From assembly GCF_014651695.1 (NCBI RefSeq), contig NZ_BMXJ01000004.1, positions 554,076 through 618,075 of the forward strand: a stretch of DNA of 64,000 nt, written 5' to 3'. The notes below the pieces were generated by a model that had not been told where the DNA came from, did not search any database, and worked only from the letters and a program-made list of their open reading frames with translations. Origin of the DNA: Nocardiopsis terrae (GTDB lineage: Bacteria > Actinomycetota > Actinomycetes > Streptosporangiales > Streptosporangiaceae). A program made the translations under genes and the position numbers. Below, piece after piece: positions 19,076-27,824 of the stretch. Positions within the stretch are counted from its first letter, which is position 1, and every line of letters starts with the position of its first letter.

Positions 19076-20533
19076 TCAGTGGCCGCCCACCAGGGTTCCG
19101 GTCAGCTCCTTGTGCAGGTGCGCACTGGGCTTGTTCAGACCGGTGATCTCCACCTCCACGTCGTGCCTGCGGAAGTGCTCGGTGACCTGGTCCAGCGCGG
19201 CCACAGCGGAGGAGTCCCACACGTGGGCCCCCGACATGTCCACCACGACCTTGCTCAGCCCCTGCTCGGCGTAGTCGAACCGCTGCACCAGCTCACCGGT
19301 GGAGGCGAAGAAGACCTCGCCGTTGACCGAGTACACCCGGGTACCGCCGTCGGGGTCCAGCACGCTGGTGACGTCGGCCTGCATGGCGGCCTTGCGGGCG
19401 AAGAGGACCATGGACACGATCACGCCCACGATCACGCCGAGCGCCAGGTTGTGGGTCCAGACCACCACGGCGACGGTGACGGCCATGACCAGGGTCTCGG
19501 TCCAGGGCATGCGCCTGACCGTCCCGGGGGCGATGCTGTGCCAGTCGAAGGTCACGATCGCCACGAAGAACATCACCGCGACCAGCGCGGCGATCGGGAT
19601 CATCCCGACGACGTCGCCCAGTCCCACGCACAGGATCAGCAGGAACACCCCGGCCAGGAATGTCGAGACCCGGGTCCGGGCGCCGGACTTGACGTTGATC
19701 ATCGTCTGGCCGATCATCGCGCAGCCGGCCATCCCGCCGAAGAAGCCGACCAGCACGTTGGCGATGCCCTGGCCGCGGGCCTCGCGGGCGTGGTCGGAGG
19801 AGGTCTCGGTGATGTCGTCGACGACCTTGGCGGTCATCAGCGACTCCATCAGGCCCACCAGCGCCAGCGTCACCGCGTAGGGCAGGACCAGCGTGAGGGT
19901 CTCGACGTTGAACGGCACGTCCGGGATCAGCGGGATCGGGAGGGTGTCGGGCAGCTCGCCCATGTCGCCCACGGTGCGGGCGGGGATGCCCATGGCCAGG
20001 GCGCCCACCGTGAGCACGACGATGGCCACCAGCGGGGCGGGGATCGCCTTGGTGAGCAGCGGCAGGCCGAAGATGATGACCAGACCGACGGCGACCATCG
20101 CGTAGATGGGCACCCCGACCCCGGCCAGGTGCGGAAGCTGGGCCAGGAAGATGAGGATGGCCAGGGCGTTGATGAACCCGGTCATCACGCTGGGCGGCAC
20201 GAACCGCATCAGCTTGGCCACGCCCAGCAGGCCCAGCCCGACCTGGATCAGACCGGCCAGGATGGTGGCCGCGATCAGGTAGTCGACCCCGTACTCGATG
20301 GACAGCGGGGCGACCACCAGGGCCATGGCGCCGGTGGCGGCGGAGATCATCGCCGGTCGCCCGCCCAGGAAGGCGATGGACACGGCCATGATGAAGGAGG
20401 CGTACAGGCCGACCCGGGGGTCGACCCCGGCGATCAGGGAGAAGGCGATCGCCTCGGGGATCAGGGCCAAGGCGACGACCAGACCGGCCATCACGTCGGC
20501 GCGCAACTGGGCCCCGCTGGGGATTCTGGACAT
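19076..20533 (-). CDS. SulP/SLC26-family anion transporter with STAS domain
   Basis: A 485-residue inner-membrane transporter with about 12-14 transmembrane segments. The N-terminal sequence [20 protein letters not shown] followed by [10 protein letters not shown] is the SulP signature, and the cytoplasmic C-terminus (about residues 395-485) is a STAS domain containing [20 protein letters not shown]. It carries sulfate, bicarbonate or dicarboxylates in other bacteria; there is no neighbouring carbonic anhydrase or sulfur gene to decide. ATG 20533 is preferred because GAGG lies 7 nt upstream and the product starts as relatives do; upstream ATG/GTG codons to 20614 lack a ribosome binding site. 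Confidence 0.9.
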   Translation of the reverse strand: MSRIPSGAQLRADVMAGLVVALALIPEAIAFSLIAGVDPRVGLYASFIMAVSIAFLGGRPAMISAATGAMALVVAPLSIEYGVDYLIAATILAGLIQVGLGLLGVAKLMRFVPPSVMTGFINALAILIFLAQLPHLAGVGVPIYAMVAVGLVIIFGLPLLTKAIPAPLVAIVVLTVGALAMGIPARTVGDMGELPDTLPIPLIPDVPFNVETLTLVLPYAVTLALVGLMESLMTAKVVDDITETSSDHAREARGQGIANVLVGFFGGMAGCAMIGQTMINVKSGARTRVSTFLAGVFLLILCVGLGDVVGMIPIAALVAVMFFVAIVTFDWHSIAPGTVRRMPWTETLVMAVTVAVVVWTHNLALGVIVGVIVSMVLFARKAAMQADVTSVLDPDGGTRVYSVNGEVFFASTGELVQRFDYAEQGLSKVVVDMSGAHVWDSSAVAALDQVTEHFRRHDVEVEITGLNKPSAHLHKELTGTLVGGH

Positions 20534-20899
20534 CAGGGACCCTCGTCGGGTCTTCAGCAGACTCATGGAACCCATCTGGTTCGGGCAGTCCACGTCGAGG
20601 ACTGCGGTGTTCACACGTCAGGTGGTGCGGCGACGGCGCGGAGGGCGCCACCCGGCCCGGTGGGACCGCGGCGGCAGGCGCCTGGGGTTCTCCGGTGCGG
20701 CACCCGATGGGCGCCCCGGAGCGCGGCCTCGTCGCCGCGTGCCCGACGCCGTCCCTGAGGGCGGGTCGGGAGGTATGTGGGGTTTCCGCCTCGTGCGTGC
20801 GGAACCGACCTGCTTCAAATTTACAGTTACGTGAGGGTTCGAGTCACGCAGAGCGACTGAGACAACTGTCACAGGGGCGGAGAATGACGGATCTTCCCT

Positions 20900-20916
20900 G
20901 ATCAAAATATGTGATC
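20900..20916. promoter_or_regulatory. Inverted repeat in the SulP upstream region
   Basis: GATCA-AAATATG-TGATC, a 17-bp dyad inside the AT-rich part of the region about 370 bp upstream of the SulP start. It has operator-like geometry, but no regulator is encoded next to it. Confidence 0.3.
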
Positions 20917-20998
20917 TCGATGGCAGCCGCATTTCCGGCGGGATAACCCAAAGTGATTTTCTGGGCGGAATCCCGGGGCGTTCACACGTCTTGCTCAG

Positions 20999-21029
20999 CC
21001 GCACCGGGGACGTCCCCTCGACGGTGCGG
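20999..21029 (-). terminator. Terminator after the MFS gene
   Basis: Outer stem CCGCACC/GGTGCGG and inner GGGG-ACGT-CCCC, with a small asymmetric bulge. It begins 13 nt past the stop of the minus-strand MFS gene. Confidence 0.65.
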
Positions 21030-21042
21030 TTCACCTGGGAAT

Positions 21043-22365
21043 TCAGCCGACCTGATCGTGGTGTGACACGGGAGGGGAAAGGGAGGTCCGGGGCTTGCGC
21101 GCGAAACACACCGCGACCGCGACGACGGCGCACAGCAAGGCCAGACCCATGATTCCCGGGCGATAGGAGTCCGCCCAGCCGTGGGCCAGGGACAGCAGGA
21201 TGGGCCCCACGGCGGTGGAGGCGACCGCCACGGACTGGGTCAGACCGCGCAGGGTCCCCAGACTCGCCGTACCGAAGTAGAAGGGCAGCGCGGCGCTCTC
21301 GACGGCGCGGGCTCCGGAGGCCGCCGCGCCCAGCGCGGCCCCGTAGAGCAGGGCGCCCCACCCGGGGGCCACCAGCGGCAGGGTGACCAGAGCCAGGGCG
21401 TGCATGGCCATGGCCGCGCTCATCAGCAACTTCGGGGACACCCGGTCCGCCGCCGACCCGAACAGCAGGGCCGCGCCCAGCCCGGCGACCGTCTGGGGAA
21501 GGAAGTTGGCGGCGGCCTGGGCGGGGGTGAGTCCCTGCTCCCCCAGGACGGAGATCTGGTGGAAGAACACGGCGGTGGAGACCAGACCGCTGCACGCGAT
21601 GGCTCCGGCCATCGCCCAGAACATCGAGGTGCGGGCGATCACGGAGAGGGGCCACGCCGGTGCCCCGGTGCCCGAGCCCGGGCTCTGCGGGCCGGCCTCG
21701 TCCGCCGAGGGCGCCCAGGCCGCGCCGCGCAGCCCCCACAGGGCCAGCGGCAGGACCACAACCCAGATCAGCAGCCCTTCGGCGACGAAGGTGTAGCGCC
21801 AGTCCAGGACGGTGATCGCCCGCTCGGCGAGCAGGGGGAACAGGGAGATCCCCGCCGCCCCCAGGGAACTGGTGAGGCCGAGCAGGGTGCCCCGGTTACG
21901 GGTCACCGAGATCGCGACGGCAGTGGTCGCGATCATGCTCATGCCGCCCTGCCCCAGGGCGCGCACCCCCACGAAACCGGCCGTCAGCCCGACCAGTTCC
22001 TGGGCGCAGGCCAGCAGCATCAGGAAGCTCCCGAAGCCGAGCGCCACCAGGGCCAGAACCCGTTGGACCCCGAAACGGTCCACCGCACGACCGATCCAGG
22101 GAAGTGCCAGAGCGCCGGACAGGGTCCCGGCCATGTACGCCAGGGAGACCGCGGAACGGCCGACCCCGAGGTCGGCGATGACGTGATCGACGAAGACCGC
22201 GATACCGGCGGTCTGTCCGGGGCCGCTCAGCGCCAGAACCATCGCTGAGGCGATGACGATCCTGGGGATGGAACGGTTGGGGGCGGAGGTTTCGGCGGCG
22301 GGCGGCGCGGAGGGCAGTGAAACTCCTCGGACGTGGCGGGTACGGGCGCTCTGTTCGGTGCTCAC
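21043..22365 (-). CDS. MFS transporter
   Basis: A 440-residue major facilitator with twelve predicted transmembrane segments. The loop between segments 2 and 3 reads GRAVDRFGVQRVL (the MFS motif A position), and a central hydrophilic loop (about residues 210-235, SADEAGPQSPGSGTG) separates the halves. The general look is of the monocarboxylate-porter/OFA type rather than the DHA drug antiporters, but the substrate cannot be read. The start is a GTG at 22365, with no strong ribosome binding site. It lies 48 nt downstream of the release factor 3 gene on the same strand and could be cotranscribed. Confidence 0.82.
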   Translation of the reverse strand: MSTEQSARTRHVRGVSLPSAPPAAETSAPNRSIPRIVIASAMVLALSGPGQTAGIAVFVDHVIADLGVGRSAVSLAYMAGTLSGALALPWIGRAVDRFGVQRVLALVALGFGSFLMLLACAQELVGLTAGFVGVRALGQGGMSMIATTAVAISVTRNRGTLLGLTSSLGAAGISLFPLLAERAITVLDWRYTFVAEGLLIWVVVLPLALWGLRGAAWAPSADEAGPQSPGSGTGAPAWPLSVIARTSMFWAMAGAIACSGLVSTAVFFHQISVLGEQGLTPAQAAANFLPQTVAGLGAALLFGSAADRVSPKLLMSAAMAMHALALVTLPLVAPGWGALLYGAALGAAASGARAVESAALPFYFGTASLGTLRGLTQSVAVASTAVGPILLSLAHGWADSYRPGIMGLALLCAVVAVAVCFARKPRTSLSPPVSHHDQVG

Positions 22366-22413
22366 ACGCGGCGCGGTGCCGCGCGCCCCGTGGGGGCAGG
22401 GACAGCCGGGTCC

Positions 22414-24033
22414 CTAGTATTCCTCGTCGACGCCGCCGGCGAGCAGCGGCTCCATCAACAGCGACGGGTTGTCCCGCTCGATCACCCGCAACCGCCACTT
22501 GTTGTGCACCAACACCAACAACTCCCCGTCGTTGCGCCGCTTGAGCACCTCCGCACCCGAGAGCGCGTGCAACACCGGAGCCGACTCCGCATCCGTACGC
22601 CGCGCCACCGAGTACTCCAACGGCGAAACCTCGATCGGAGAGCGGAACTCCTGCTCCATCCGGTGCCGCACCACGTCGAACTGCAACGGACCCACCGCCG
22701 CCAGCACCGGAGCCTGCTCACCCCGCACATCCGAGGTCAGCACCTGCACCACACCCTCGGCGTCCAACTGCGCGATCCCGCGCTGGAACTGCTTGTACTT
22801 ACCCGCATCCACCGCACGCGCCACCACGAAGTGCTCCGGAGCGAAGCTGGGAATCGGCGGGAAGACCACCTTGGGACCGTCGTAGAGAGTGTCACCCACC
22901 GACAGAGCATGCGCGTTGACCAGCGCGATCACATCCCCCGGATAGGCGGTGTCGATCGTGGAGCGGTCCGAACCGAACACCGCCTGGGTGTACTTGGTCG
23001 CGAACGGCCGCCCCGTCGAGGCGTGGGTGAGCACCATCCCCCGGTCGAACCGCCCCGAGCTGACCCGCACGAACGCCATCCGGTCCCGGTGGTTACGGTC
23101 CATGTTGGCCTGCATCTTGAACACCTGCCCCGAGAAGGGGGAGCTCACGGGCCGGGGCTCGTCCTTGGTGTCGGTCTTCGCGGACGGAGCGGGGGCGAGG
23201 CCGACGATGGTCTCCAGCAGCTGGCCGACGCCGAAGTTGGGCAGGGCCGCGCCGAACAGCACCGGAGAGGACTCACCCGCCATGAAGGAGGTGTGGTCGA
23301 AGTCGGCGCCGATCTCGCCGAGGAGTTCGATCTCCTCGGTGGCCTGCTCCCATTCGGCGCCCTCCACGCGCGCCGCCTCCTCGGCCGACAGCGTCTCCTC
23401 GATAGCCTTGCTGGCGCCGCCCGGGGTGCGGGTCATCTTGGTGTAGGTCCCGCTCGTGCGGTCCACCAGACCGCGGAAGTCGCCCGCGATACCCACCGGC
23501 CAGTTCAACGGGGTCGGACGCAGGCCGATACGCTGCTCGATCTCGTCCAACAGCTCCAACGGCTCACGCCCGGGCCGGTCCCACTTGTTGACGAAGGTGA
23601 TCACCGGCATCCTGCGCGCCCGGCACACGTCGAAGAGCTTCAGCGTCTGCGGCTCCAGGCCCTTGGCCGAGTCCAGCAGCATGATCGCGCAGTCCACCGC
23701 CGAGAGCACCCGGTAGGTGTCCTCGGAGAAGTCCGCGTGACCGGGGGTGTCCACCAGGTTCAGCACCCGGTCGGCGTAGTCGATGCGCAACGCGGCCGAG
23801 GTGATCGAGATCCCCCGGTCCTGCTCCATCTCCATCCAGTCCGAGGTCACCCCCCGACGGTCGCCCTTGCCGTGCACCGCCCCGGCCGAGGAGATCGCCG
23901 CCGCGTGCAGCGCCAGGGCCTCGGTCAGCGTCGACTTACCGGCGTCCGGGTGGGAGATGACCGCGAAGGTCCGCCTCCGCTCCGCCTCGTGAACGACCTC
24001 AGCCGTCACCTTGTCCGTCGCCGGCGCCGTCAC
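22414..24033 (-). CDS. prfC: Peptide chain release factor 3
   Basis: A 539-residue translational GTPase that recycles RF1/RF2 from the ribosome after peptide release. G1 is SHPDAGKST, G2 falls in QDRGISITSAAL, G3 is DTPGHADF and G4 NKWDRPGREPLELLDEIE. The C-terminal domains include GAVGPLQFDVVRHRMEQEF as in RF3. GTG 24033 is chosen because CGAGGA lies 7 nt upstream; a longer GTG start at 24048 would overlap the ribosome binding site. RF3 is present in only part of the actinomycetes. It follows the MerR gene by 25 nt on the same strand. Confidence 0.95.
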   Translation of the reverse strand: MTAPATDKVTAEVVHEAERRRTFAVISHPDAGKSTLTEALALHAAAISSAGAVHGKGDRRGVTSDWMEMEQDRGISITSAALRIDYADRVLNLVDTPGHADFSEDTYRVLSAVDCAIMLLDSAKGLEPQTLKLFDVCRARRMPVITFVNKWDRPGREPLELLDEIEQRIGLRPTPLNWPVGIAGDFRGLVDRTSGTYTKMTRTPGGASKAIEETLSAEEAARVEGAEWEQATEEIELLGEIGADFDHTSFMAGESSPVLFGAALPNFGVGQLLETIVGLAPAPSAKTDTKDEPRPVSSPFSGQVFKMQANMDRNHRDRMAFVRVSSGRFDRGMVLTHASTGRPFATKYTQAVFGSDRSTIDTAYPGDVIALVNAHALSVGDTLYDGPKVVFPPIPSFAPEHFVVARAVDAGKYKQFQRGIAQLDAEGVVQVLTSDVRGEQAPVLAAVGPLQFDVVRHRMEQEFRSPIEVSPLEYSVARRTDAESAPVLHALSGAEVLKRRNDGELLVLVHNKWRLRVIERDNPSLLMEPLLAGGVDEEY

Positions 24034-24058
24034 GATCACTCCTCGCACGTGTGGGTTC

Positions 24059-24466
24059 TCAGGTGGGGGCGTCGGCCCTGGCCCGTTGTTCGCGTAGCCG
24101 TCCGGCGAACTCCTCGGCCATGGCCAGTTGCTTCTGCAGGGCCTGGCAGCGGGCGACGATGGCCGCCTCGAAGGCGTCGAGCCTCTCGCTGAGGGCCTCC
24201 CGGTCCTGGACGGAGGTCTGCTCGGCCCCGAGCCGGTCGAGGGTCTCCAGCAGCTCCCGGGTCTCCTCCAGGCTGAACTCCAGCGGTTTCATCCGCTTGA
24301 TGAGGTTCAACCGGTCGACGTCCTCCTGGGTGTAGAGACGGAAGCCCCCACGCGAACGGGCGGACGGCACGACGAGGCCGACCTCGCCGTAGTAGCGGAT
24401 GGTCCGCAGGGAAAGGCCGGTCCGTTCGGCCACCTCACCGATCTGCATGTGGCCCGGTTCAGGCAT
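24059..24466 (-). CDS. MerR-family transcriptional regulator
   Basis: A 135-residue MerR protein. The N-terminal winged helix reads MQIGEVAERTGLSLRTIRYYGEVGLV followed by the wing FRLYTQEDVDRLNLIKRMK; a coiled-coil dimerisation helix covers about residues 75-130. There is no metal-binding Cys pair beyond a single Cys at about residue 107, and no effector domain, so it is probably a small-molecule or stress sensor of the short type. It is the first gene of an apparent operon with prfC. A candidate operator lies just upstream. Target genes beyond its own operon are unknown. Confidence 0.9.
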   Translation of the reverse strand: MPEPGHMQIGEVAERTGLSLRTIRYYGEVGLVVPSARSRGGFRLYTQEDVDRLNLIKRMKPLEFSLEETRELLETLDRLGAEQTSVQDREALSERLDAFEAAIVARCQALQKQLAMAEEFAGRLREQRARADAPT

Positions 24467-24482
24467 CGGGGCGCCCCTTCTT

Positions 24483-24499
24483 GTTAACTCTACTCTAAC
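24483..24499 (-). promoter_or_regulatory. Candidate MerR operator
   Basis: GTTAACTCTACTCTAAC: GTTA and TAAC ends flank an AT-rich centre with a CTCTA direct repeat, 17-33 bp upstream of the MerR start codon. MerR regulators usually bind a dyad between -35 and -10 of their own promoter, and the position fits. The symmetry is only partial. Confidence 0.4.
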
Positions 24500-24764
24500 G
24501 TCAGGTTCGTTCGGGTGATGTTGGCCGTCGAAGGCGCCATGTTAGTGCGCTCCCGCACCAGGAGGATTTCATGCCGCGTCGGATGACCCGTCCGGACCAC
24601 ACAGGGAAGGGGAGCCCCGTCGATGGACGCACGGGCGCGGGGTCCACACCCGAGCGGACCACGTGCGGGGCGGCACGGACCACGGCAGGGGTCGCGGCCG
24701 CGGCCGTGCCACCACGGGAGGGCGCGGAGCGCGAAGGAAGCAGGTCGACCCTCCACGGCAAACC

Positions 24765-24784
24765 CTACCCTCTCGTGAGGGTAG
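24765..24784. promoter_or_regulatory. Perfect 20-bp palindromic element
   Basis: CTACCCTC-TCGT-GAGGGTAG, perfect 8-bp arms around a 4-nt centre, midway between the MerR gene and the secreted-peptide gene. A 20-bp dyad suits a MerR-type operator, but a small hairpin in an RNA leader is equally possible. No T-tract follows. Confidence 0.45.
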
Positions 24785-25023
24785 CTTCGCCCCGCGCACC
24801 GGTCGCGGACACCGGACCGTACCGGCCCCTGCTGGACCAATGCGGGTACGGCCCGGGACAACGGGAGGCCACGCCCCCACCCGCTGAGCCATCGGTGCGG
24901 CAGCACATCACCACAAGTCAGACAAACATCGCACGGGCCGCGTTTTCTCCCGCCCGGGCCCGGCAATTGATGCCCCTGGGAAGGCCGACCCGCTCCTGAT
25001 CATCCGCATCCGGAAGGGAAACC

Positions 25024-25209
25024 ATGCGCATCGCCGCCAAGCTCGCCCTGACCCTGTTCTTCACCGCCAGCCTGCTCGGGCTGGGCGCCGGTGCCGCCTC
25101 AGCCGGCACGTGGGCCTACCAGCAGTGCGTCCAGGAGCAGCAGTCGCTCGGCCTGCTCAACCTCAACCTCAACCTGTTGAACCAGTGCATCGCGCAGTAC
25201 GACGACTGA
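25024..25209 (+). CDS. Small secreted peptide with Leu/Asn repeat
   Basis: A 61-residue preprotein. Residues 1-27 form a classical signal peptide with Lys6, a hydrophobic core and an ASA cleavage site, predicting a mature peptide of about 34 residues starting GTWAYQQC. The mature part has two cysteines, a central LLNLNLNLLNQ alternation and an acidic end. The alternating pattern suggests an amphipathic beta strand, as in surface-active or amyloid-forming actinomycete peptides; it is not a recognisable chaplin, and only a faint NQC likeness to rodlins is visible. GGAAGGGA precedes the ATG by 5-6 nt. The gene is monocistronic. Function unknown. Confidence 0.72.
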   Translation: MRIAAKLALTLFFTASLLGLGAGAASAGTWAYQQCVQEQQSLGLLNLNLNLLNQCIAQYDD

Positions 25210-25361
25210 GGCGCCGCGGCTGACCGACACCGAGGCCGGACAGCACCGACCGCCCGACCGGGGTCCCGGAACGCGTTCCGGGACCCCTCGCGTGTTCCGG
25301 GGAAACCCGTCATCGCAGGTGGCGACCTGTGTCGGGGGGGCGTCGGGAACTCCGGAAGCGT

Positions 25362-25378
25362 GTACTACGCTTTGTCGT
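25362..25378 (+). promoter_or_regulatory. BlaI/CopY-like dyad at the ctaA promoter
   Basis: GTACTACGCTTTGTCGT, forming the near-dyad TACTACG-CTT-TGTCGTA when the A of the following ATG is included. It differs at one of 17 positions from an element upstream of ctaB (29493-29509). The half-site TAC-ACA/TGT-GTA shape is that of BlaI/MecI/CopY-family operators. Confidence 0.55.
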
Positions 25379-26497
25379 ATGTTTGCATCCCCGGCCTCCG
25401 CGGCGACGGCCACGAACACGCTCACACCGCTCGCTGCGGACGAGATGGAGGACATCGTCCTCCTCGGCGTCCCACTCTGGGGCTGGCAGATCGTCCTGGC
25501 CGCCGCGGGTGTCCTGACGCTGGTCCTGCTGGCCCGCAGCATCTGGGAGCCCACCCCGAGGTCGCTGCGCGCCTGGGCGCTGGGGAACATCGTCGTCAAC
25601 GCCGGGATCGCCGTCACCGGGGCGACCGTACGGGTCACCTCCTCCGGCCTGGGCTGCTCCGAATGGCCCAGGTGCACCCCGGACAGCTTCGTGCCCATCG
25701 ACACCGGGCACGCCGCCCTCAACGCCGCCATCGAGTTCGGCAACCGCACGCTGACCTTCGTGGTCCTGGCGGTCGCCGTGATCACCCTCGTCGCCGTGCT
25801 GCGCACGAGCCCACGCCGCCGCGACCTCGTCCGGCTGGCCGCGATCATCCCGATCGGTGTGCTGGGCCAGGGCGTGGTCGGCGGCATCACCGTCTGGACC
25901 GACCTGCACCCCGCCTCGGTCGCCGCCCACTTCCTGCTGTCCATGGTGATGGTCTTCATCACCGTCGCGCTGTACGTGCGCTGCCAGGAGCCCGAGGGCA
26001 GGCCCCGGATCTGCGTGGGCCCCATGCTGCACACGGTGAGCGTCGGCCTGGTCGTGGTCGGCTTCCTGCTGCTGATCGCCGGGACCGTGGTCACCGGCAC
26101 CGGTCCGCACGGCGGTGACGCCGCGGCTCCGCGCTGGGACCTGGACCTGCCCGCGATCACCCGGGTGCACTCGGCCCTGGCCTGGCTCACCCTGCTGGGC
26201 AGCCTCCTCGCCACCGTGATCGCCTTCCGCGGCGGCGCCTCCCGGCCCGCCCGCAGGAGCAGTGCGGTCCTGCTCGCGGTCGTGCTGCTCCAAGGCGTGC
26301 TCGGCTACACCCAGTACGCCCTGGAACTGCCCGAGGCCCTGGTGGTGCTGCACGTGCTCGGCTCCGCGCTCACCTGGGTAGCGGTCTCCCGCCTGTACTT
26401 CGCCACCACACGGCTGATGCCGCCGGGCGAGGAGCTCACCGCGGAGGCTGCCCGTGCCGGGGCACGTAGTCCTGCTGAGCCTGTGTCTGGGCGATGA
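25379..26497 (+). CDS. ctaA: Heme A synthase (COX15/CtaA)
   Basis: A 372-residue, eight-helix membrane protein that oxidises heme O to heme A for aa3-type cytochrome oxidase. Conserved positions are visible: VTGATVRVTSSGLGCSEWPRC (the RxTxSGLGCxxWPxC signature with a Cys pair), IEFGNRTLTF with the catalytic Glu, and histidines in DLHPASVAAHFLLS, RVHSALAW and VLHVLGSAL. ATG 25379 follows the dyad immediately, so a leaderless mRNA or a later start at ATG 25445 is possible; an upstream extension from 25292 is not plausible. The last 62 bases overlap the convergent PrsW gene. Heme O comes from CtaB, encoded at 28.4-29.3 kb. Confidence 0.94.
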   Translation: MFASPASAATATNTLTPLAADEMEDIVLLGVPLWGWQIVLAAAGVLTLVLLARSIWEPTPRSLRAWALGNIVVNAGIAVTGATVRVTSSGLGCSEWPRCTPDSFVPIDTGHAALNAAIEFGNRTLTFVVLAVAVITLVAVLRTSPRRRDLVRLAAIIPIGVLGQGVVGGITVWTDLHPASVAAHFLLSMVMVFITVALYVRCQEPEGRPRICVGPMLHTVSVGLVVVGFLLLIAGTVVTGTGPHGGDAAAPRWDLDLPAITRVHSALAWLTLLGSLLATVIAFRGGASRPARRSSAVLLAVVLLQGVLGYTQYALELPEALVVLHVLGSALTWVAVSRLYFATTRLMPPGEELTAEAARAGARSPAEPVSGR

Positions 26498-27719
26498 CGT
26501 GCGCGAAGTCCGCTCGGCGCAGGAAACCCGAGTCGGTGGGGTTCTCCGCCCACCCCGGCTTCACCGGCTGGGGCAGCCGCCCCAGGAAGGTGTCCCGGGC
26601 CACGTGCATCAGCGCCAGGAACGAGTCACGGCGGACCTTCCAGTCCTGTCGGGGTAGGCCGAGGTCGAGCTTCTGGTGCAGCAGGGCGAGCTCGGTCGCG
26701 GCCAGCTGGTAGTCCTTCATCGCGAGGCGGCCGCGGGCGCCCGCGTTGTGCGCGGCCCACTCCCGGGCCCGGCGCCGCGCCGTCATCGAACTGAGCATGG
26801 TGATGTCGGACGGGGTGACCAGGCCCGTGGAGATGTAGGGCGGCAGGTACCGGTCGATCGCCGCGACCTGGCTGCGGCGGTCGCGGGCGGCGATCACCAG
26901 GATGCCCAGGAGCACCAGGAACAGCACCAGGTAGGCCACCCCCAGCCCGGACCAGCCGAAGGTGGTCGCCGCGTTCCACATGCCGTGCAGGAGGACCGCC
27001 GCCACCCATCCGGCGAACGGCGCCAGGAGGCGGAGACCGCCGGTACGCATGGCGGCGTAGGCCACGCCGAGGCCGATCATCGCGGTGTAGACCGGGTGCC
27101 CGAAGGGCGCGACGAGGCCGCGGATGGCGAAGGTCGCGACGAGCGTGCCGTCGAAGAAGGCGCTGAGGAAGTAGAGGATGTTCTCGGTGAAGGCGAACCC
27201 GGTCGCCACCATCCCGGCGTAGACCACGCCGTCGGTGAAGGTGTCGATCTCGTTGCGGCGCCGCCAGAGCAGGATGAGCAGGACCACGCCCTTGGCGCTC
27301 TCCTCCACGACCGGCGCCACCAGCGCCGTGCCGAGGAAGTCGGCCACCCCCTCGCCGAACACCGGCACCGTGAAGTAGGTCAGCCCCCAGGTGTTGAGCA
27401 GGAGCGAGGCGACGACGGCCACGCCCCCGCCCCACACGAACGCGAAGAACAGCACCCAGCCCGGTTCCGGTTCCAGCCGGTCGAGCATGAGGATGAGCGG
27501 CACCAGGATGGTGACCGGGACGACCGCGGTCACCAGGCTGACGAGGAACCCGGTCGCACCGTCGATCCCGGCCGCCGCTCCCCCGGCCATCGCCAGCATC
27601 CACAGGTACCCGAGCATGCCGAGCATGCACACCACGCTGACGGTGGTGCCCAGGATGAGGGTCATCGAGTAACGGGAGCGGCGTCCCTGAAGGATCGCCT
27701 TGCTGTCGAGTCGGGGCAT
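26436..27719 (-). CDS. PrsW-family intramembrane metalloprotease
   Basis: A 427-residue polytopic protein of the PrsW/CPBP-like protease superfamily. Signature motifs lie within predicted helices: VVEESAKG (Glu-Glu-x-x-Lys), GFAFTENILYF (FxxxEN) and LLHGMWNAAT (His-x-x-x-Asn), the putative metal site. About nine hydrophobic segments are followed by a 120-residue cytoplasmic C-terminal region unusual for the family core. In Bacillus, PrsW cleaves the anti-sigma factor RsiW; the substrate here is unknown. ATG 27719 (MPRLDSKAIL) is favoured over the longer frame. Its 3' end overlaps ctaA by 62 bp in convergent orientation. Confidence 0.88.
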   Translation of the reverse strand: MPRLDSKAILQGRRSRYSMTLILGTTVSVVCMLGMLGYLWMLAMAGGAAAGIDGATGFLVSLVTAVVPVTILVPLILMLDRLEPEPGWVLFFAFVWGGGVAVVASLLLNTWGLTYFTVPVFGEGVADFLGTALVAPVVEESAKGVVLLILLWRRRNEIDTFTDGVVYAGMVATGFAFTENILYFLSAFFDGTLVATFAIRGLVAPFGHPVYTAMIGLGVAYAAMRTGGLRLLAPFAGWVAAVLLHGMWNAATTFGWSGLGVAYLVLFLVLLGILVIAARDRRSQVAAIDRYLPPYISTGLVTPSDITMLSSMTARRRAREWAAHNAGARGRLAMKDYQLAATELALLHQKLDLGLPRQDWKVRRDSFLALMHVARDTFLGRLPQPVKPGWAENPTDSGFLRRADFAHVIAQTQAQQDYVPRHGQPPR

Positions 27720-27824
27720 GGGGACAGATCGTAGCGGTTGGACGCCCGCTGGGAGGAGCCGGAGGGGCCGGTCCGGGTACGACACAATCGGACCTGTTCA
27801 ACCGTCACGGAGAAAGGCCGCACC

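Larger units (their letters stand above)
20534..21042. other. Gap upstream of the SulP gene, AT-rich centre, no gene
   Basis: About 500 bases. The middle (20800-20960) is AT-richer than its surroundings and must contain the SulP promoter. It includes the GATCA/TGATC repeat and a CGTGA/TCACG hairpin at 20830-20848. The left 200 bases have only implausible open frames. The right end holds the terminator of the MFS gene. Confidence 0.5.
24467..25023. other. Gap between MerR gene and secreted-peptide gene
   Basis: About 560 bases between divergent genes. It contains the two dyads listed separately. Other open frames here are Arg/Pro/Gly-rich and unconvincing. The last 40 bases before 25024 carry GGAAGGGA, the ribosome binding site of the peptide gene. 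Confidence 0.5.

Noticed and set aside
20826-20850. GGTTCGAGTC, resembling a tRNA T-arm.
   Set aside because: The flanking bases do not form the 5-bp T stem, and no anticodon arm or acceptor stem can be drawn around it.
24490-24966. Minus-strand frame of 158 codons between the MerR and secreted-peptide genes.
   Set aside because: No ribosome binding site, Arg/Pro/Gly-rich product and two palindromes inside it; more likely regulatory DNA.
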